Below the pieces are notes generated by a model. It did not search any database, was not told the DNA's origin, and saw only the letters and a program-made list of their open reading frames with translations. Positions 21,883 to 34,300 of a DNA stretch of 64,000 bases are shown piece by piece. This DNA is from Petrosia ficiformis (Eukaryota; Porifera; Demospongiae; Haplosclerida; Petrosiidae): positions 16,541,115 through 16,605,114 of the forward strand of contig OX345636.1 of assembly GCA_947044365.1 (NCBI GenBank). Direction: 5' to 3'. A program made the translations under genes and the position numbers. Within the stretch, counting starts at the first letter, position 1. Each line of letters starts with the position of its first letter.

Positions 21883-24016
21883 TGAGAGATTGTCTATTTT
21901 TATCTTACGACAGAGCAGACCCGAAAGGCTCCCTTTTGGAAGAGGTCCCTGTCTCCATCACAAACACACTGTTTTTTTCACAAAGAGCATTTCTACTTTT
22001 TGGAGCCCATCTTATGCTTGTTGCACGTTGGCAGTTCACAAGACCCTTCCTCCTAAAACGCTTTTAATGAGCTTTTCAAGTAATGTAATACCATGGCTAG
22101 CTGTTGTTTAACTCTTGACCAATAGATCGTAATAGTCTAAGTAATAAATTTCTCAAAATCTATTTTTTTTTCTCACAATTGAAATTTGAGCATTTATAAC
22201 TTAGCAAGAGTAAGTCAAATGAAACTGATGGTGCCTAACGTGCATACATGCACATGTATTGAAAAATTAAATTTAGAAATTCGGTTACTTTGACCCTTTC
22301 TGACTTGCTAGGTCACATTTATTCAACATTCCACTCTATAAAATGAAATGGCGAACATTCCTACAATGTATGATAGCGAACCCTGTGGCATTGCCATGGT
22401 ATTACCTGGTAAATAGCATGGGTAACACTACCAGTGTAGTGACATTTCAGTATTTTCTTTTTGATTCAAACAAAAAAATAAGGTTTCACCTACTAGTACA
22501 GGTGCCTGAATAATAAGATATATAGTTAGTGTATTATTATTTGGTATAGGAAACTGCATTGGCTATATGTATGTGCACATGATGATGGCAAAGCTACATA
22601 AGGCCATAACAATCAGATCAGATCTGATATAGGCAATTTGGATTATGAAATATAAGTATAATAATAGGTTTACTCTATGACATCATGAAGTTGTAAAGGC
22701 AAATTGCTGTATAGATTCAACCCTAAAGTAAATTAAGAAGGATGATTAAGAATACTTTCTGTCTCTTTTGCAAAGGTTCTACATCCTTCTCATTTGTTCT
22801 CTTTCTCAATAATTGTAACTGACATTTTAACTCTGACACTGTATTGATTTTATGTAATGAATCATTTACATTTTAAAATTAATTGATATACTTTCATGTT
22901 GTATCTGTGATGTTTCTCCTACATTCCTTTGAAATTGAAACCTTTTAGCTACATGTGTATTTTTAATAAACAAGTAATTAAACTGTGGAGTTATTCACAT
23001 TTAATGTATAATGCACGTATACATTTTATTTAGGTTCAGTTTCCTGAATGCTATAATTAGGACTAACAGTCATGTGACTGTACTATCAACCAATTCTTTA
23101 CAGACTACAGTCACTATTATACTAAGAGTTGAGACTACCGTCATTGCATGATGAGTCTATAATTAATTAAAATAATAAAATCAAAGCTCTAAATGTTTTT
23201 GCAACATTATGATAAACAACTTCATATAATCATATTATTGCTATAATTATGTACAACTGCATTAGTCTTGGTTCCCACTCCCTTTGCATAGGTCTGGTAT
23301 CGCATGCATCATAGAAAATAATTTCATCAATTAACCACTGTGTATATATACACAACAGGGCCAAAAATTTGTTCATTAAAATTGAACCTAACATTACACC
23401 ACCCTTAATTGATGTATGTATGCAACTGATATATTTTTGACTGCATTATAATAAATGTCTCTCTGGAGTAAATTTATATACAATATGCATGTGGTTTCCC
23501 CAAGATTTCTGGGGAAAGGAGAAAATTCTATGATGCATGCGATACCAGACCTCTTCCTCTCTATGCAAAGGGGCCGGGTACTGCATTATAATAATTGTTT
23601 CTCTGGAGTGAATTTAAACTTATCCAGAGGAACTGGTGAATGTATTTGTTGATGTATGTATGTAACTGATACATTTATGTCTGTCTGATGACATACAGTA
23701 TAAGAATTTATAATTAAGTGATGAGAAATGAGTACACCAGTTAGCAACTTGTTACAGAAAATGATCTTGGATATAACATGATTATGTAATTTGATATTAT
23801 ATAAAAAATTAATTATTAATAGTGTTTATCATGAATGGTAGACTCCAAGCTATAGAACAAAAATCCTGTTGAATACTGTAGTCTGCATGCAGTAAAAACT
23901 AAATACAAATAAGTCTTACTTTCATTTTCAACCTGTCTTGCAGCTTCAAGTATTCTCCATTGAAGGGTTACTATCATTTGTGATCCAATAATCTATATAT
24001 ACAACTTTCTAGAGCA

Positions 24017-24049
24017 GTATGATAATCTTGATGATCAAGATTATCATAC
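24017..24049. repeat. Perfect 33-nt palindrome
   Basis: The arms GTATGATAATCTTGAT and ATCAAGATTATCATAC are exact complements around a single G. It lies about 220 bp past the stop of the Death-MATH gene on the minus strand, so it could form a hairpin in that transcript's 3' region; this is speculative. Confidence 0.7.
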
Positions 24050-24264
24050 ATAATTTGTCTTATCTCCATCAGTCCTGAAATCTTGTGAGCTTTCTGCCAT
24101 GTTCATGTATATGGCTTTGCAATGGAGAATCTCCACAGCCACATAACATATGCAAGTGTAATACCGAACTGCCATTTGTTGATATATAACACAATTGTTG
24201 TAATAACAATAATAAAAATTAAATTAAGAAGTGATAACAATATAATTATATTGAAACTATTTAA

Positions 24265-25343
24265 TTATCTTAAGTAAACATCGACTTTCTCGACTCTTAT
24301 TTTAAGTTCATCATCATCGTTCACATACTGGGTATTACTGTCTTCATTGAAACCCAAGTACTCATGACGTAGAAAATTAGGAAAACCTAATCCATTGTAG
24401 GAGCGCCCGTTAATAAGATTGTCTAAGGACCATGTGCTTACACGAGCACCACATATTCCATCAGGGTCAGTTGTGTCATTAATGTCAATAGGAATTTGTG
24501 CATGATGTTTATCCTCTATACAATTAATAATCTGAATTATGAGTCGACCTCTGAAAGGGAAGGGAAGTTCAGAATCATTTTCTCCTTTCACTAAATGAGC
24601 GTAGACCGATACGCTTCTCCCTTTATAACTACCTTTACCATTAGCATATGCCACTAATATAAACTTATATCCACCTTCATGTGAAAAGAATGGTTCACTT
24701 TCCCACTCTTCATTGCTAGCTTTTAGTCCACTAAATTGTTGCATAGTGAATTCAGCAACTACTGGAGATGAAGACCCTTGTATTTCACTTTGAGAATGAG
24801 CAGCAGATTTTGGTTTTGTGAGGCAAGTTACTTTTAAAATACGAAAAAATAATGAATCATCACGTAAATACTCCGTACCTCTATCCGGTTTATAAGCAAG
24901 GTCTTCATGTTTAATGAATTGAGGACTACCCTCTCCAACTTTGGCTGAAATACCTGATACAGAAACTAAACCATTAATCACCCTCTGAGATGCCTCCCCT
25001 TGGGATAAATCATCAAAAGGTACAACATACTCTTTATGGTTGTTATTTTTACGACGATTCAAGAGTTGAAGTTTAACTTCTCCTCTAAATGGCCAGGAAA
25101 GTTTGTCGTCATGGTTACCAGACATCAAATGGACATAGACGGAAACATGTGTGCTTCTTCCGTTTTCTTGACCATAGGCATGAACTTTAACACACATTTT
25201 GTAACCCTCATGATAGGTATAGAAGCTTGGACTAAACCAGTGATCTGCTCTATTCTTCCAGTCATTGAAATTAGTCATAAGTACATCAACAGGTGGATAA
25301 TGAACCTCTGAGTCAAATAGCAAAACTGGTATTCTTTTGGTAG
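24265..25343 (-). CDS. Last exon: two tandem MATH (TRAF-like) domains
   Basis: This 359-codon exon (including stop) begins after the acceptor TTCAATTGCAG (25344-25354). Domain 1 has the MATH signature W-x-S-P-x-FYTY-x-EGYKMCV, THVSVYVHLM and WPFRGEV; domain 2 repeats it as EPFFSHEGGYKF, SVSVYAHLVKGE and FPFRGRL. Both end with an NFLRHEYLG / QFIKHEDLA block, followed by a short strand, as in TRAF-type MATH folds. The two copies differ widely in sequence, so the tandem pair is old. MATH domains bind extended peptides from receptors. The protein ends shortly after the second domain, so MATH is the C-terminal module, as in TRAFs; no RING or zinc-finger TRAF part is present. Confidence 0.88.
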
Positions 25344-28300
25344 CTGCAATTGAACAAAATAAAATGCTCATGTTTAGAATGCAGCAAATATAGTACATCT
25401 ATAAGTTAGAGAATTAATGTGTTTCTTAACTATGAATATGTAAGTGACAGGGTTTCATATATCAGGAAGATTTCCTTCCCCTCCCCCATCTAACTTACGT
25501 TCCTGCCCCCCTGGTTTTCAGACCCAGTTTACTTCAACTTGCCACAATATCTCTGCTACAATCTTTTTGGGGCCCAACAAGCAAGCTCAGGGGACCTAAA
25601 TTCAAAACAATATCCTGGGGGAACATTGTTTCTTTTCCCTAACCAAAACATCTAGTATGAAAGCCTGCTTGAATAATTCATAGTGAAGAACGAATCAATA
25701 AATATATAAAACACATTTAACTAAGAGAGAGGGTTTGGCAAGTATACTTATAGTTGTCACATATATAGCACACTTCCTGCAACCTTCCTTTTTCAAGATA
25801 CTATAGCTATTTTGCTGTTATCACATGCACACTGTGGTATCACATGCAGATGGTGATACAATCAGATTAATACCCGTGAAATCGTCACATGATAAATGTG
25901 CGAAATTATTGCAAATCTGATATTGCTGCTATACACTGAGAAGACATACTATATAATTATAATATATTTTAGACTATACAGGTACATCAAATACTCCTAC
26001 AGATTTAACAATGTTTAATCACTGTGTAAACTTTTTTCTGATTAGGGTGTGGCTAATTAAAAGGTTGAATGGTGAGTTTGTACAATGTAAGAGAGTGTAA
26101 ATACTCTATTTGCAACAGTATAAAGGTGTGTTGAGCCATAAATGTAGATGGTGGTGTAGGTCAATCTTAATTGATGGTGTAGATGGTGATGCAGCCAACC
26201 ACTAATGAGAACCCTGTCGTCAATTATTAAGTATTGAAGTTGTGACTGTACAGTATACATTAAAATTCTTAGGATTTAAAAATTTTAAGATTTCTCACTT
26301 TGTTTTTCCATAGACACACTTCGATACAATGGCTTCTCTTCCGTACAATATTCTTGTGGATTAAACTGTATGAGAAAACAATTAAAAATTAAATGTATAA
26401 CATTTCTAGAGTGCTATATACATCATTATTTTTAAAATTGTCTAACTCCAATGATAGTCTATACCATGCAATTACATTCAAGTGAATAAAAAAGTGGATA
26501 TTCTTATCAAAGACATATCAGATTGAAATTAAAATGTAGTGTGATGATATTTTAAGTATGAGCATAACTAGCAATGTGCAATACATCTACGTATTGAAAT
26601 ATCGATATTTTCCTTCAATATTGTGAAACAATATTACCTTTTGGGTGTATCAATGTAGGGAGTTTAGCAAACCAAGTTTTTCTAATTTGTCTAATTTTAT
26701 ACCTAAAAGCAATTAGTGTGCATAAATTTGATCGATTTCTTTTACTACTTCTTGGCAACTACAGCCAAACAGGATATTTTAAAAAAATCATTTCAATTGT
26801 TATTTCAAATATTGTGATATTATAGGTAGCAAAGCACAATATTATTTTGTAGTAATATCACACATCTCTAAACATAACTGTACCCTCTTGTTGATAGAAG
26901 TACATACATGTAAATTATTATTAAATGATATTAGTAATTATGTACTATATTGCATATAGCACTAAATACAATGTCACATACATATACTTGTATAATTATA
27001 TATATATATATATAATATAGTGTTGCACCTATACAGCAATTTGCCTATATGCCTATATGCCTATATTTCATAATCCAATTGCCTATATGCAGATCCAATC
27101 CGATATTGTCTGTATAAAATATACAGTTGTATTGTATATATTTGTTTATAATGTTAATTAATCTATTGTTCTATTGTTTGTGTGCTCTACATTCAACCCA
27201 AAGTACATGTACATGTAGTTACAGGAATATTCAGCCTTGGTTGCAGATTGTACTTGTGCAGTTTGAAAATAATGTGTCTACAAGCCTGACAAATATAGTG
27301 TAAGCTGTATAGGCAATGAATAGCCAACGCAGTTGCCTATACCGATACTCTGCCTATATCTTCAATATAGGTAATTATTCAGATCCCTATTCTAGCAACT
27401 CTAATATAATATCAGTTGTCAGACAGAGCTGGAACAGATATCTAGTTATCTGGATAATTATCTGTGAATTGAACATCCTGATCTGTTTCTTGTTTAATGT
27501 TTGCATATGAGCAGAATCTAAACACGAGAAGTCAAAATTGAGATAAAATGGCAGTTCACAAGTGTCTTGCTCTGTGTTACCAGCTTGTAGAGTGCATAGC
27601 GATCTGTAAAAACACCAATTTAGTCTCGCGAGCCTGGCTCTCTGTTCCTTGAAAAGAAAGTTATTATTAACCATGTTATTATTAGGTGTGGCTATAGTGG
27701 GTGGGGAGACGAGACGGAAAGAGAGTCTTGTGAAATGCTTACAAGTCATCGGTAAGTTGTGCACCAAAACATATACTATTACTATTCATAATATTCATAA
27801 CTCACAGTCACAGGTCTATAGGCTTCATTGACCACGAGTGAATAATTGCTTTTGCCCTTGCAGGCTTCATTGATTGCGAGTTATGAATATCATAAATAGT
27901 AATAGTATACGTTTTGGTTCACAACTTACCGATGACTTGTAAGCGTTTCACTAGACTCTCTTTTCGTCTCATCTCCCCACCCACTATAGCCACACCTAAT
28001 AATAATAACTTTGTTTTCAAGAAACAGAGAGTCTAGCTCGCAAGACTAACACCAATGCTGCTTGTATAAACATATATTGGAGTTCAGTACAGAAAAAGGG
28101 TGAGGTAATACTCTATATTTTACTGTAAACAGGTCATGAGTTTTTAAACCACTTATCCAGGTACCCAACCATTATTGTGAATAGATATCTGGATAGCAAA
28201 AAACAGGATCTGTTCCAGCCCTAGTATAAAAACTATAAAATCAGGTCTTCATGGAGCCAATTCATTACTAAATTTCTTAGCAACAGTGAAACCTTTTTTT

Positions 28301-31300
28301 ACTTACAATAGACAGAGAATTGTTGTTTCAATATACTTATATCATCTAATCTCACATTATTTCAATGACTTATAAATGGAAAGTCTAACCTTGTATCCTG
28401 TTTCTGTCTTGAAGATTACAAATCCTCCAATGGTAACAGAAAGTACTTTCTCTTTTCTCAAATCTTCTTCGTTGTCTTTTACTAGTCTTATCAGCTCTTC
28501 ACGAACATGAAGTGGAGCATAGCAGATCACAATAAAGGAGTTCCATTTGTTCACTACCTTCACCATCACATGTCTAGCTTCACTATGAAAAGCTTTTCTG
28601 AGCAAACTTTGTATATCACTCAGTGTCATGTTGTCACCATCCCATTCTAAAACAAAGTTTACTTCCTCTAGATCTGATTGTAGAAGATTTTTATGAGAAT
28701 GCTCCATAAAATCCTGACCATATATATGCTGCGTTTGGATAGTCTGACAGAACTCGTCAATTGAATTGTTAAATTTATTGATGAGATCGATTGCATCTTG
28801 TAGGTTAAACTCTTTGGCGACTGCTTCAAGACGTTTTGTGTTAGTCAAAGATGTGTAATCACAGACAACTCTCATTGCATCGTTAAGTGATTCTGCAGTT
28901 TCAACATCTTTTCTTAACTCTGGATATAGGCTCAGAAAGTATTTCAAGTCATCAAAAGAGACAAGTTTGTTTTTAAAAATCCTAGTCACTTTACTAATAA
29001 GTATACGCAATTCTCCCCTCTTTTCATCGAAATCAGGATGATACTTCTCAGATATCTTGTAACGAACTACATTGTTATCATCCTATGTATGCAATAGGTA
29101 CAGAGGAATTCATTAAATAATTATAAGTTACATGCAATTATCAATTCATATTATATTCAAACTATTTCACATAACATTTACAAATTAGTTTTTATTATTA
29201 GAAGTAAAAGACTCCGTGATCTTGCATTTATAAGAGTAAAACTACTGATATATAATTTGCTAGCAGCGTTTTCTTCAGTGCTTTGCAATTTTAAAGTCAG
29301 ATATAATGTTGTAAGTGACTCCTAGTTTCATGCAGACATTTAATAATCTTGATAATATATTTTGTTAGTATTGTGAATTCCTTTCATTATTTATTGCTTT
29401 ACATAAAACACTACCAATTTATGTTTATTGGATGAAAGAGGAGGGGGTATATCAACTTGTGTATGCGATAATAACGATATTAACAAACAACAAAAGTTGT
29501 TATTTAGCAACACAAAAATGACTTTGAAGGGTTCAGAATGGCGAGCAATTGAAGGTAAGTGTAGTAAAATGAACTTTGGACTTATTTGTATGTAATGAAT
29601 ATAGTTAGAAACCATATGAGTGTTGTGTATTTAACCTTTGTTTTACGTCTTTAGCTCAGTTGTTGTTCAGTTGTTATTAATAGACTTTCTAATATATGAT
29701 TAGTGTTGTTGCTCGGCCAGCTAGTCACAACATTGGCGACGAGGATACATGGAGCGATGTCTACTCATGGCAAGATTTCTAGTTTCAACCCAGGACATGA
29801 ACCGTGGACTTCATACGCCGAACGTCTCGGGTATTACTTTGCCGCAAACGACATCGTCAATGAAGCTAAGAAGAAAGCGATTCTACTGACTGTGTGTGGA
29901 CCAACAACTTACCAGCTTCTGAAAAGTTTGTTGCAACCGATTAGCCCAGCTGACAAGACTTACTCAGAATTACTCGATGTCCTGAGCAATCATTTCAACC
30001 CGACTCCTTCTCCGATCGTACAAAGGTTTAAATTTAACAGTAGAGTCCGTCAGTCAGGTGAATCTGTCGCTACCTATGTAGCAGAACTCAAACTGCTGGG
30101 GGAACACTGTGGATTTGCTGACCGCCTCAATGAAATGGTTCGTGATAGATTAGTATGCGGAATTAATGATCCGCATATACAAAGACGTTTGTTACAAGAG
30201 TCAGATCTCACATATAAACGAGCTTTCGAGATTGCACAAGCAATGGAGGTTGCCTCCCGTGACATTCATGATCTACAAAAGCAGTCGATACCTACCCCTA
30301 CCGTACAACATCTACAAGAAAGGAGACATACCAAACGCTACACCTGCTATCGTTGTGGAGGTAACCACACAGCCAATAAGTGCAGTTTTCTGTCAGCAGA
30401 ATGCAGAGCCTGTGGCAAACTAGGCCACATTGCGAAAGTCTGTCGCAGTAAATCAAAGAAGATGCCCAAAGCCACAACGGGAAAGCACAAACAAACTAGT
30501 ATAAACTCTGTGGTTCCAAACAAGACACCCCCCCTAACCCCAGATCCGCCTTTACATTGTGACGGTCAAGAAGCATACACCTTATTTACACTGCCTGGAA
30601 AAGCCAAGCCTATTGTTTTGACTGTTAAAATCAATGGGTCAGACATACCCATGGAACTCGATACTGGAGCCTCAGTTTCAATTATAAATGAACAAATTTA
30701 CCGTTCTATTTTTCATTCCACAGGTCCACTGCAACCTACTGACATCACACTTGCTACTTATACTGGAGAAGCCCTCACAATTCTCGGATCTCTAAACGCA
30801 CATGTGGAATATCAAGCACAGTCACAAAACCTGCCTCTTCTAGTAGTGCAAGGAAACGGGCCAAGCCTTTTTGGCAGAAACTGGTTAGAAAAGATCAAAC
30901 TTGACTGGACTAGCATTTACAGTCTACAGGAATCATTGTCAGTTACGAAACTCCTCGAAAGGCATGCTACCCTATTCTCGGACAAGTTGGGTGCACTTCA
31001 AGGTCCTACTGCTCAGCTCTTCATTAATCCTCAAGCCCGACCTCGTTACTTCAAAGCTAGACCGGTACCGTATCGTTTAAAAGAGAAAGTAGAAATGGAA
31101 CTCTCTCGGTTACAGGAATTACATGTTATTGCCCCGGTTCAACATGCTGACTGGGCCACTCCGGTGGTTCCCATTCTGAAGAAAGATGGCACTCTGCGTT
31201 TGTGTGGGGATTATAAGGTCACTATAAACCAGGCCCTGACACCAGACAACTATCCCTTACCCCGAATCGAGGACATTTTTGCTGTATTGGAAGGAGGCAA

Positions 31301-34300
31301 ACTCTTTTCAAAGTTGGACCTAAGTCATGCGTACCAACAGATTCGTCTGCATGAGAATTCGAAACAGTACACTACAATTAACACCCATAAGGGGTTGTTC
31401 GAATATCAACGTTTGCCATTTGGTATTTCCACTGCACCAAGTCTTTTCCAACGAATCATGGAGAACCTCCTACAGGATTTACCAAACGTCTGTGTCTATC
31501 TTGACGACATTCTCGTCTCTGGTACAAGTGAAGATCACCATTTCCAAAACCTGGATCGGGTGCTGACTAGACTATCTTCAGTGGGACTTACACTAAAACA
31601 TTCTAAATGTGTATTTGCTTCAACGTCAGTTGAGTACCTGGGACACATCATCGATAGTTGCGGCCTTCATCCCTCTAACGCCAAAGTTAAGGCTGTAAAA
31701 GAAGCTCCGGCTCCCACCACCGTTACAGAATTGAGAGCATTTTTAGGCTTAATCAATTATTACCATAAGTTTCTCCCGAACCTGTCCACTGTCTTAGCAC
31801 CACTACATGCCCTTTTACGCAAAGGAGCTGTCTGGACATGGTCAAAAGCACAGGACAAGGCTTTTCAGCAAGTCAAGGAAGTTCTGCAGTCATCCTTACT
31901 ACTCGTGCATTTTGACAGTCAGAAGCCAGTAATACTATCATGCGATGCTTCACCGTATGGCTTAGGTGCGGTGTTAGCTCACCAAATGCCTGACGGCAGT
32001 GAAAAACCAATAGCTTTCACATCCCGTACCCTATCTTCTGCCGAAAGAAATTACTCACAACTAGAAAAAGAGGCACTAGCCATCGTATTTTCAGTCAAGC
32101 GTTTTCACCAATATTTATATGGCACACATTTTACCTTGTATTCAGATCACAAACCGTTAGAACGTCTACTGAGTGAATCTCGAGAAGTACCACCAATGGC
32201 ATCCGCCAGAATTCAACGTTGGTCTCTCACTCTGTCTGCCTACCAATACACAATTAAACATCGAGCAGGTACACGAATGGCAAATGCAGATGCCTTAAGT
32301 AGACTCCCCATACCTGAAACACCCCAAGTTGTTCCACTACCAGGGGATCTCTCTCATTTAGTCAACCATCTCACCGAGTCAATTGTTACAGCATCCCAGA
32401 TTAAAGAATGGACAGATAAGGACCCAATTATATCCCGTGTTCGTAGATTGATACAGACTGGTTGGACTATTTCATCACCATCAGCGGATCTCGCACCATA
32501 TTACCACCGTCATACAGAACTAAGTGTATTAGATGGCTGTCTGTTGTGGGGATCTCGTGTAGTGATACCCAGGGCAGGACACCACATTGTTCTCAATCAA
32601 CTCCATGACACACACCCAGGCATATCAAAGATGAAAATGCTGGCCCGTTCCTATGTTTGGTGGCCTGGCATTGACTCGGATATACAGACCAAAGTCCAGA
32701 CCTGTAATGTTTGCCAGTACCATCGCCCAGTTCCCTGTCAAGCCCCTCTACATCCATGGGAATTTCCCCGACAACCATGGACAAGAGTGCATGTTGACCA
32801 TGCTGGACCCTTTATGGGTAAACAATTTTTTTTATTAATTGATGCTTATTCCAAATGGCTGGAGGTCCACATTGTACCTTCTACCTCTTCAGAAGTCACT
32901 ATTAAGAAACTTCAGGAAATATTTGCATCTCATGGTATCCCTATGCAACTTGTTTCAGACAATGGAACAGCCTTCACCAGCCATACCTTTCAATCTTATA
33001 TGAAACAACATGGAATCAAACACATACTTACATCTCCATATCACCCTAGTTCCAATGGCCTCGCCGAAAGAGCAGTTCAGACTCTCAAAACTTGTTTGAA
33101 GAAACTAGAAGGAAGTGTAGAAGCTCGTGTCCTAAGATTTTTATCCCGTTATCGTGTTACCCCACATTCCACAACAGAACTCTCTCCAGCAGAGCTGCTA
33201 ATGGGTAGACGGTTAAGGACTTCATTAGACCTTCTCCATCCCGATACCTCTTGTAGAGTTGCAGACAAACAAAACCAAGGTATTACAAATAAGCAACTAC
33301 GTACATTTAGTATTGGAGACCCTGTGTTTGCACGTAATTTCTATGGATCATCTAAGTGGATTCCAGCTACAGTAGTTAAAATTACAGGACCAGTTTCATA
33401 TAAGGTTAAGACTGCATCTAATATTGTATTACGTCGCCATGTCGACCAGTTACGATTTCGTTATTCGAATTCCAGTAGTACTTCAAATGAACCTCCTCTG
33501 GACCATGATGATTGGCCTATCCCTACTTCACCCACACCAACCTCTACACATATTACTGATTCACAAACATTGCCTCAACCAAATGCCCCCGTAGTACCCA
33601 CACTACGCCGATCCTCTCGTGTTCGTAATCCAGTAATTCGATTCAGTCCACATCTAAACTAAGTGTGGGAGAGTGTAGTAAAATGAACTTTGGACTTATT
33701 TGTATGTAATGAATATAGTTAGAAACCATATGAGTGTTGTGTATTTAACCTTTGTTTTACGTCTTTAGCTCAGTTGTTGTTCAGTTGTTATTAATAGACT
33801 TTCTAATATATGATTAGTGTTGTTGCTCGGCCAGCTAGTCACAACAGTAAGCTTTTGATAAAACATATTTGATTGAAAACTCTCCCTTTTCAAAATTAGA
33901 CTACACCTGTGCAAATATTTTTGTATGGAGCTCAAAGCAAATACATGAATTGTGCTGTTCACTGTAAGTGAAGAAAATCAATATAAATTCTTTAAAACCA
34001 TCAGTATCTAGACTTTAAATAATTCACATTTCAAACAGTTTATACTATGATAATCATTTTATTTCTCATAGACCTGTTGCATAATATAATACTAAACAGT
34101 CAGTTCCCATACTACAATCATTGTAAAAAGAAATGTGAAGTTTATTTTTTTATTCATACGGTAATCTGTATACTATAGTGTAAAGCCAACTCTCTTGTAA
34201 GGTCAAGTTACTTGCATAGTGACCAGATTAGGCAGGTTTCACTGTAATACTATACTATTACTATCTAACTTGTATTATGTTATTACTTAAAAACATTACC

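Larger units (their letters stand above)
21426..24264. other. No gene seen; repeat fragments
   Basis: This interval downstream of the Death-MATH gene's stop codon contains a TIR-bounded dispersed repeat (21730-22030), a partly inverted, partly direct repeat at 23255-23650 built on GGTCTGGTATCGCATGCATC, and a short perfect palindrome at 24017-24049. Remaining open frames are short and AT-biased. Confidence 0.6.
29560..33846 (+). mobile_element. Gypsy LTR retrotransposon 2 (Mag-like), 4.29 kb, apparently intact
   Basis: It has 173-bp LTRs (TGTAGTAAAATGAAC ... TCACAACA) that I read as identical and a 5-bp TSD GTAAG (29555-29559 and 33847-33851). One uninterrupted gag-pol frame fills the inside. 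The sequence after the 5' LTR, TTGGCGACGAGGATACATGG from 29733, is the PBS form usual in Mag-lineage elements (tRNA-Ser primed). It lies antisense to the Death-MATH gene, in the intron between 34300 and 29082. Identical LTRs and an open frame imply very recent insertion. Confidence 0.96.
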
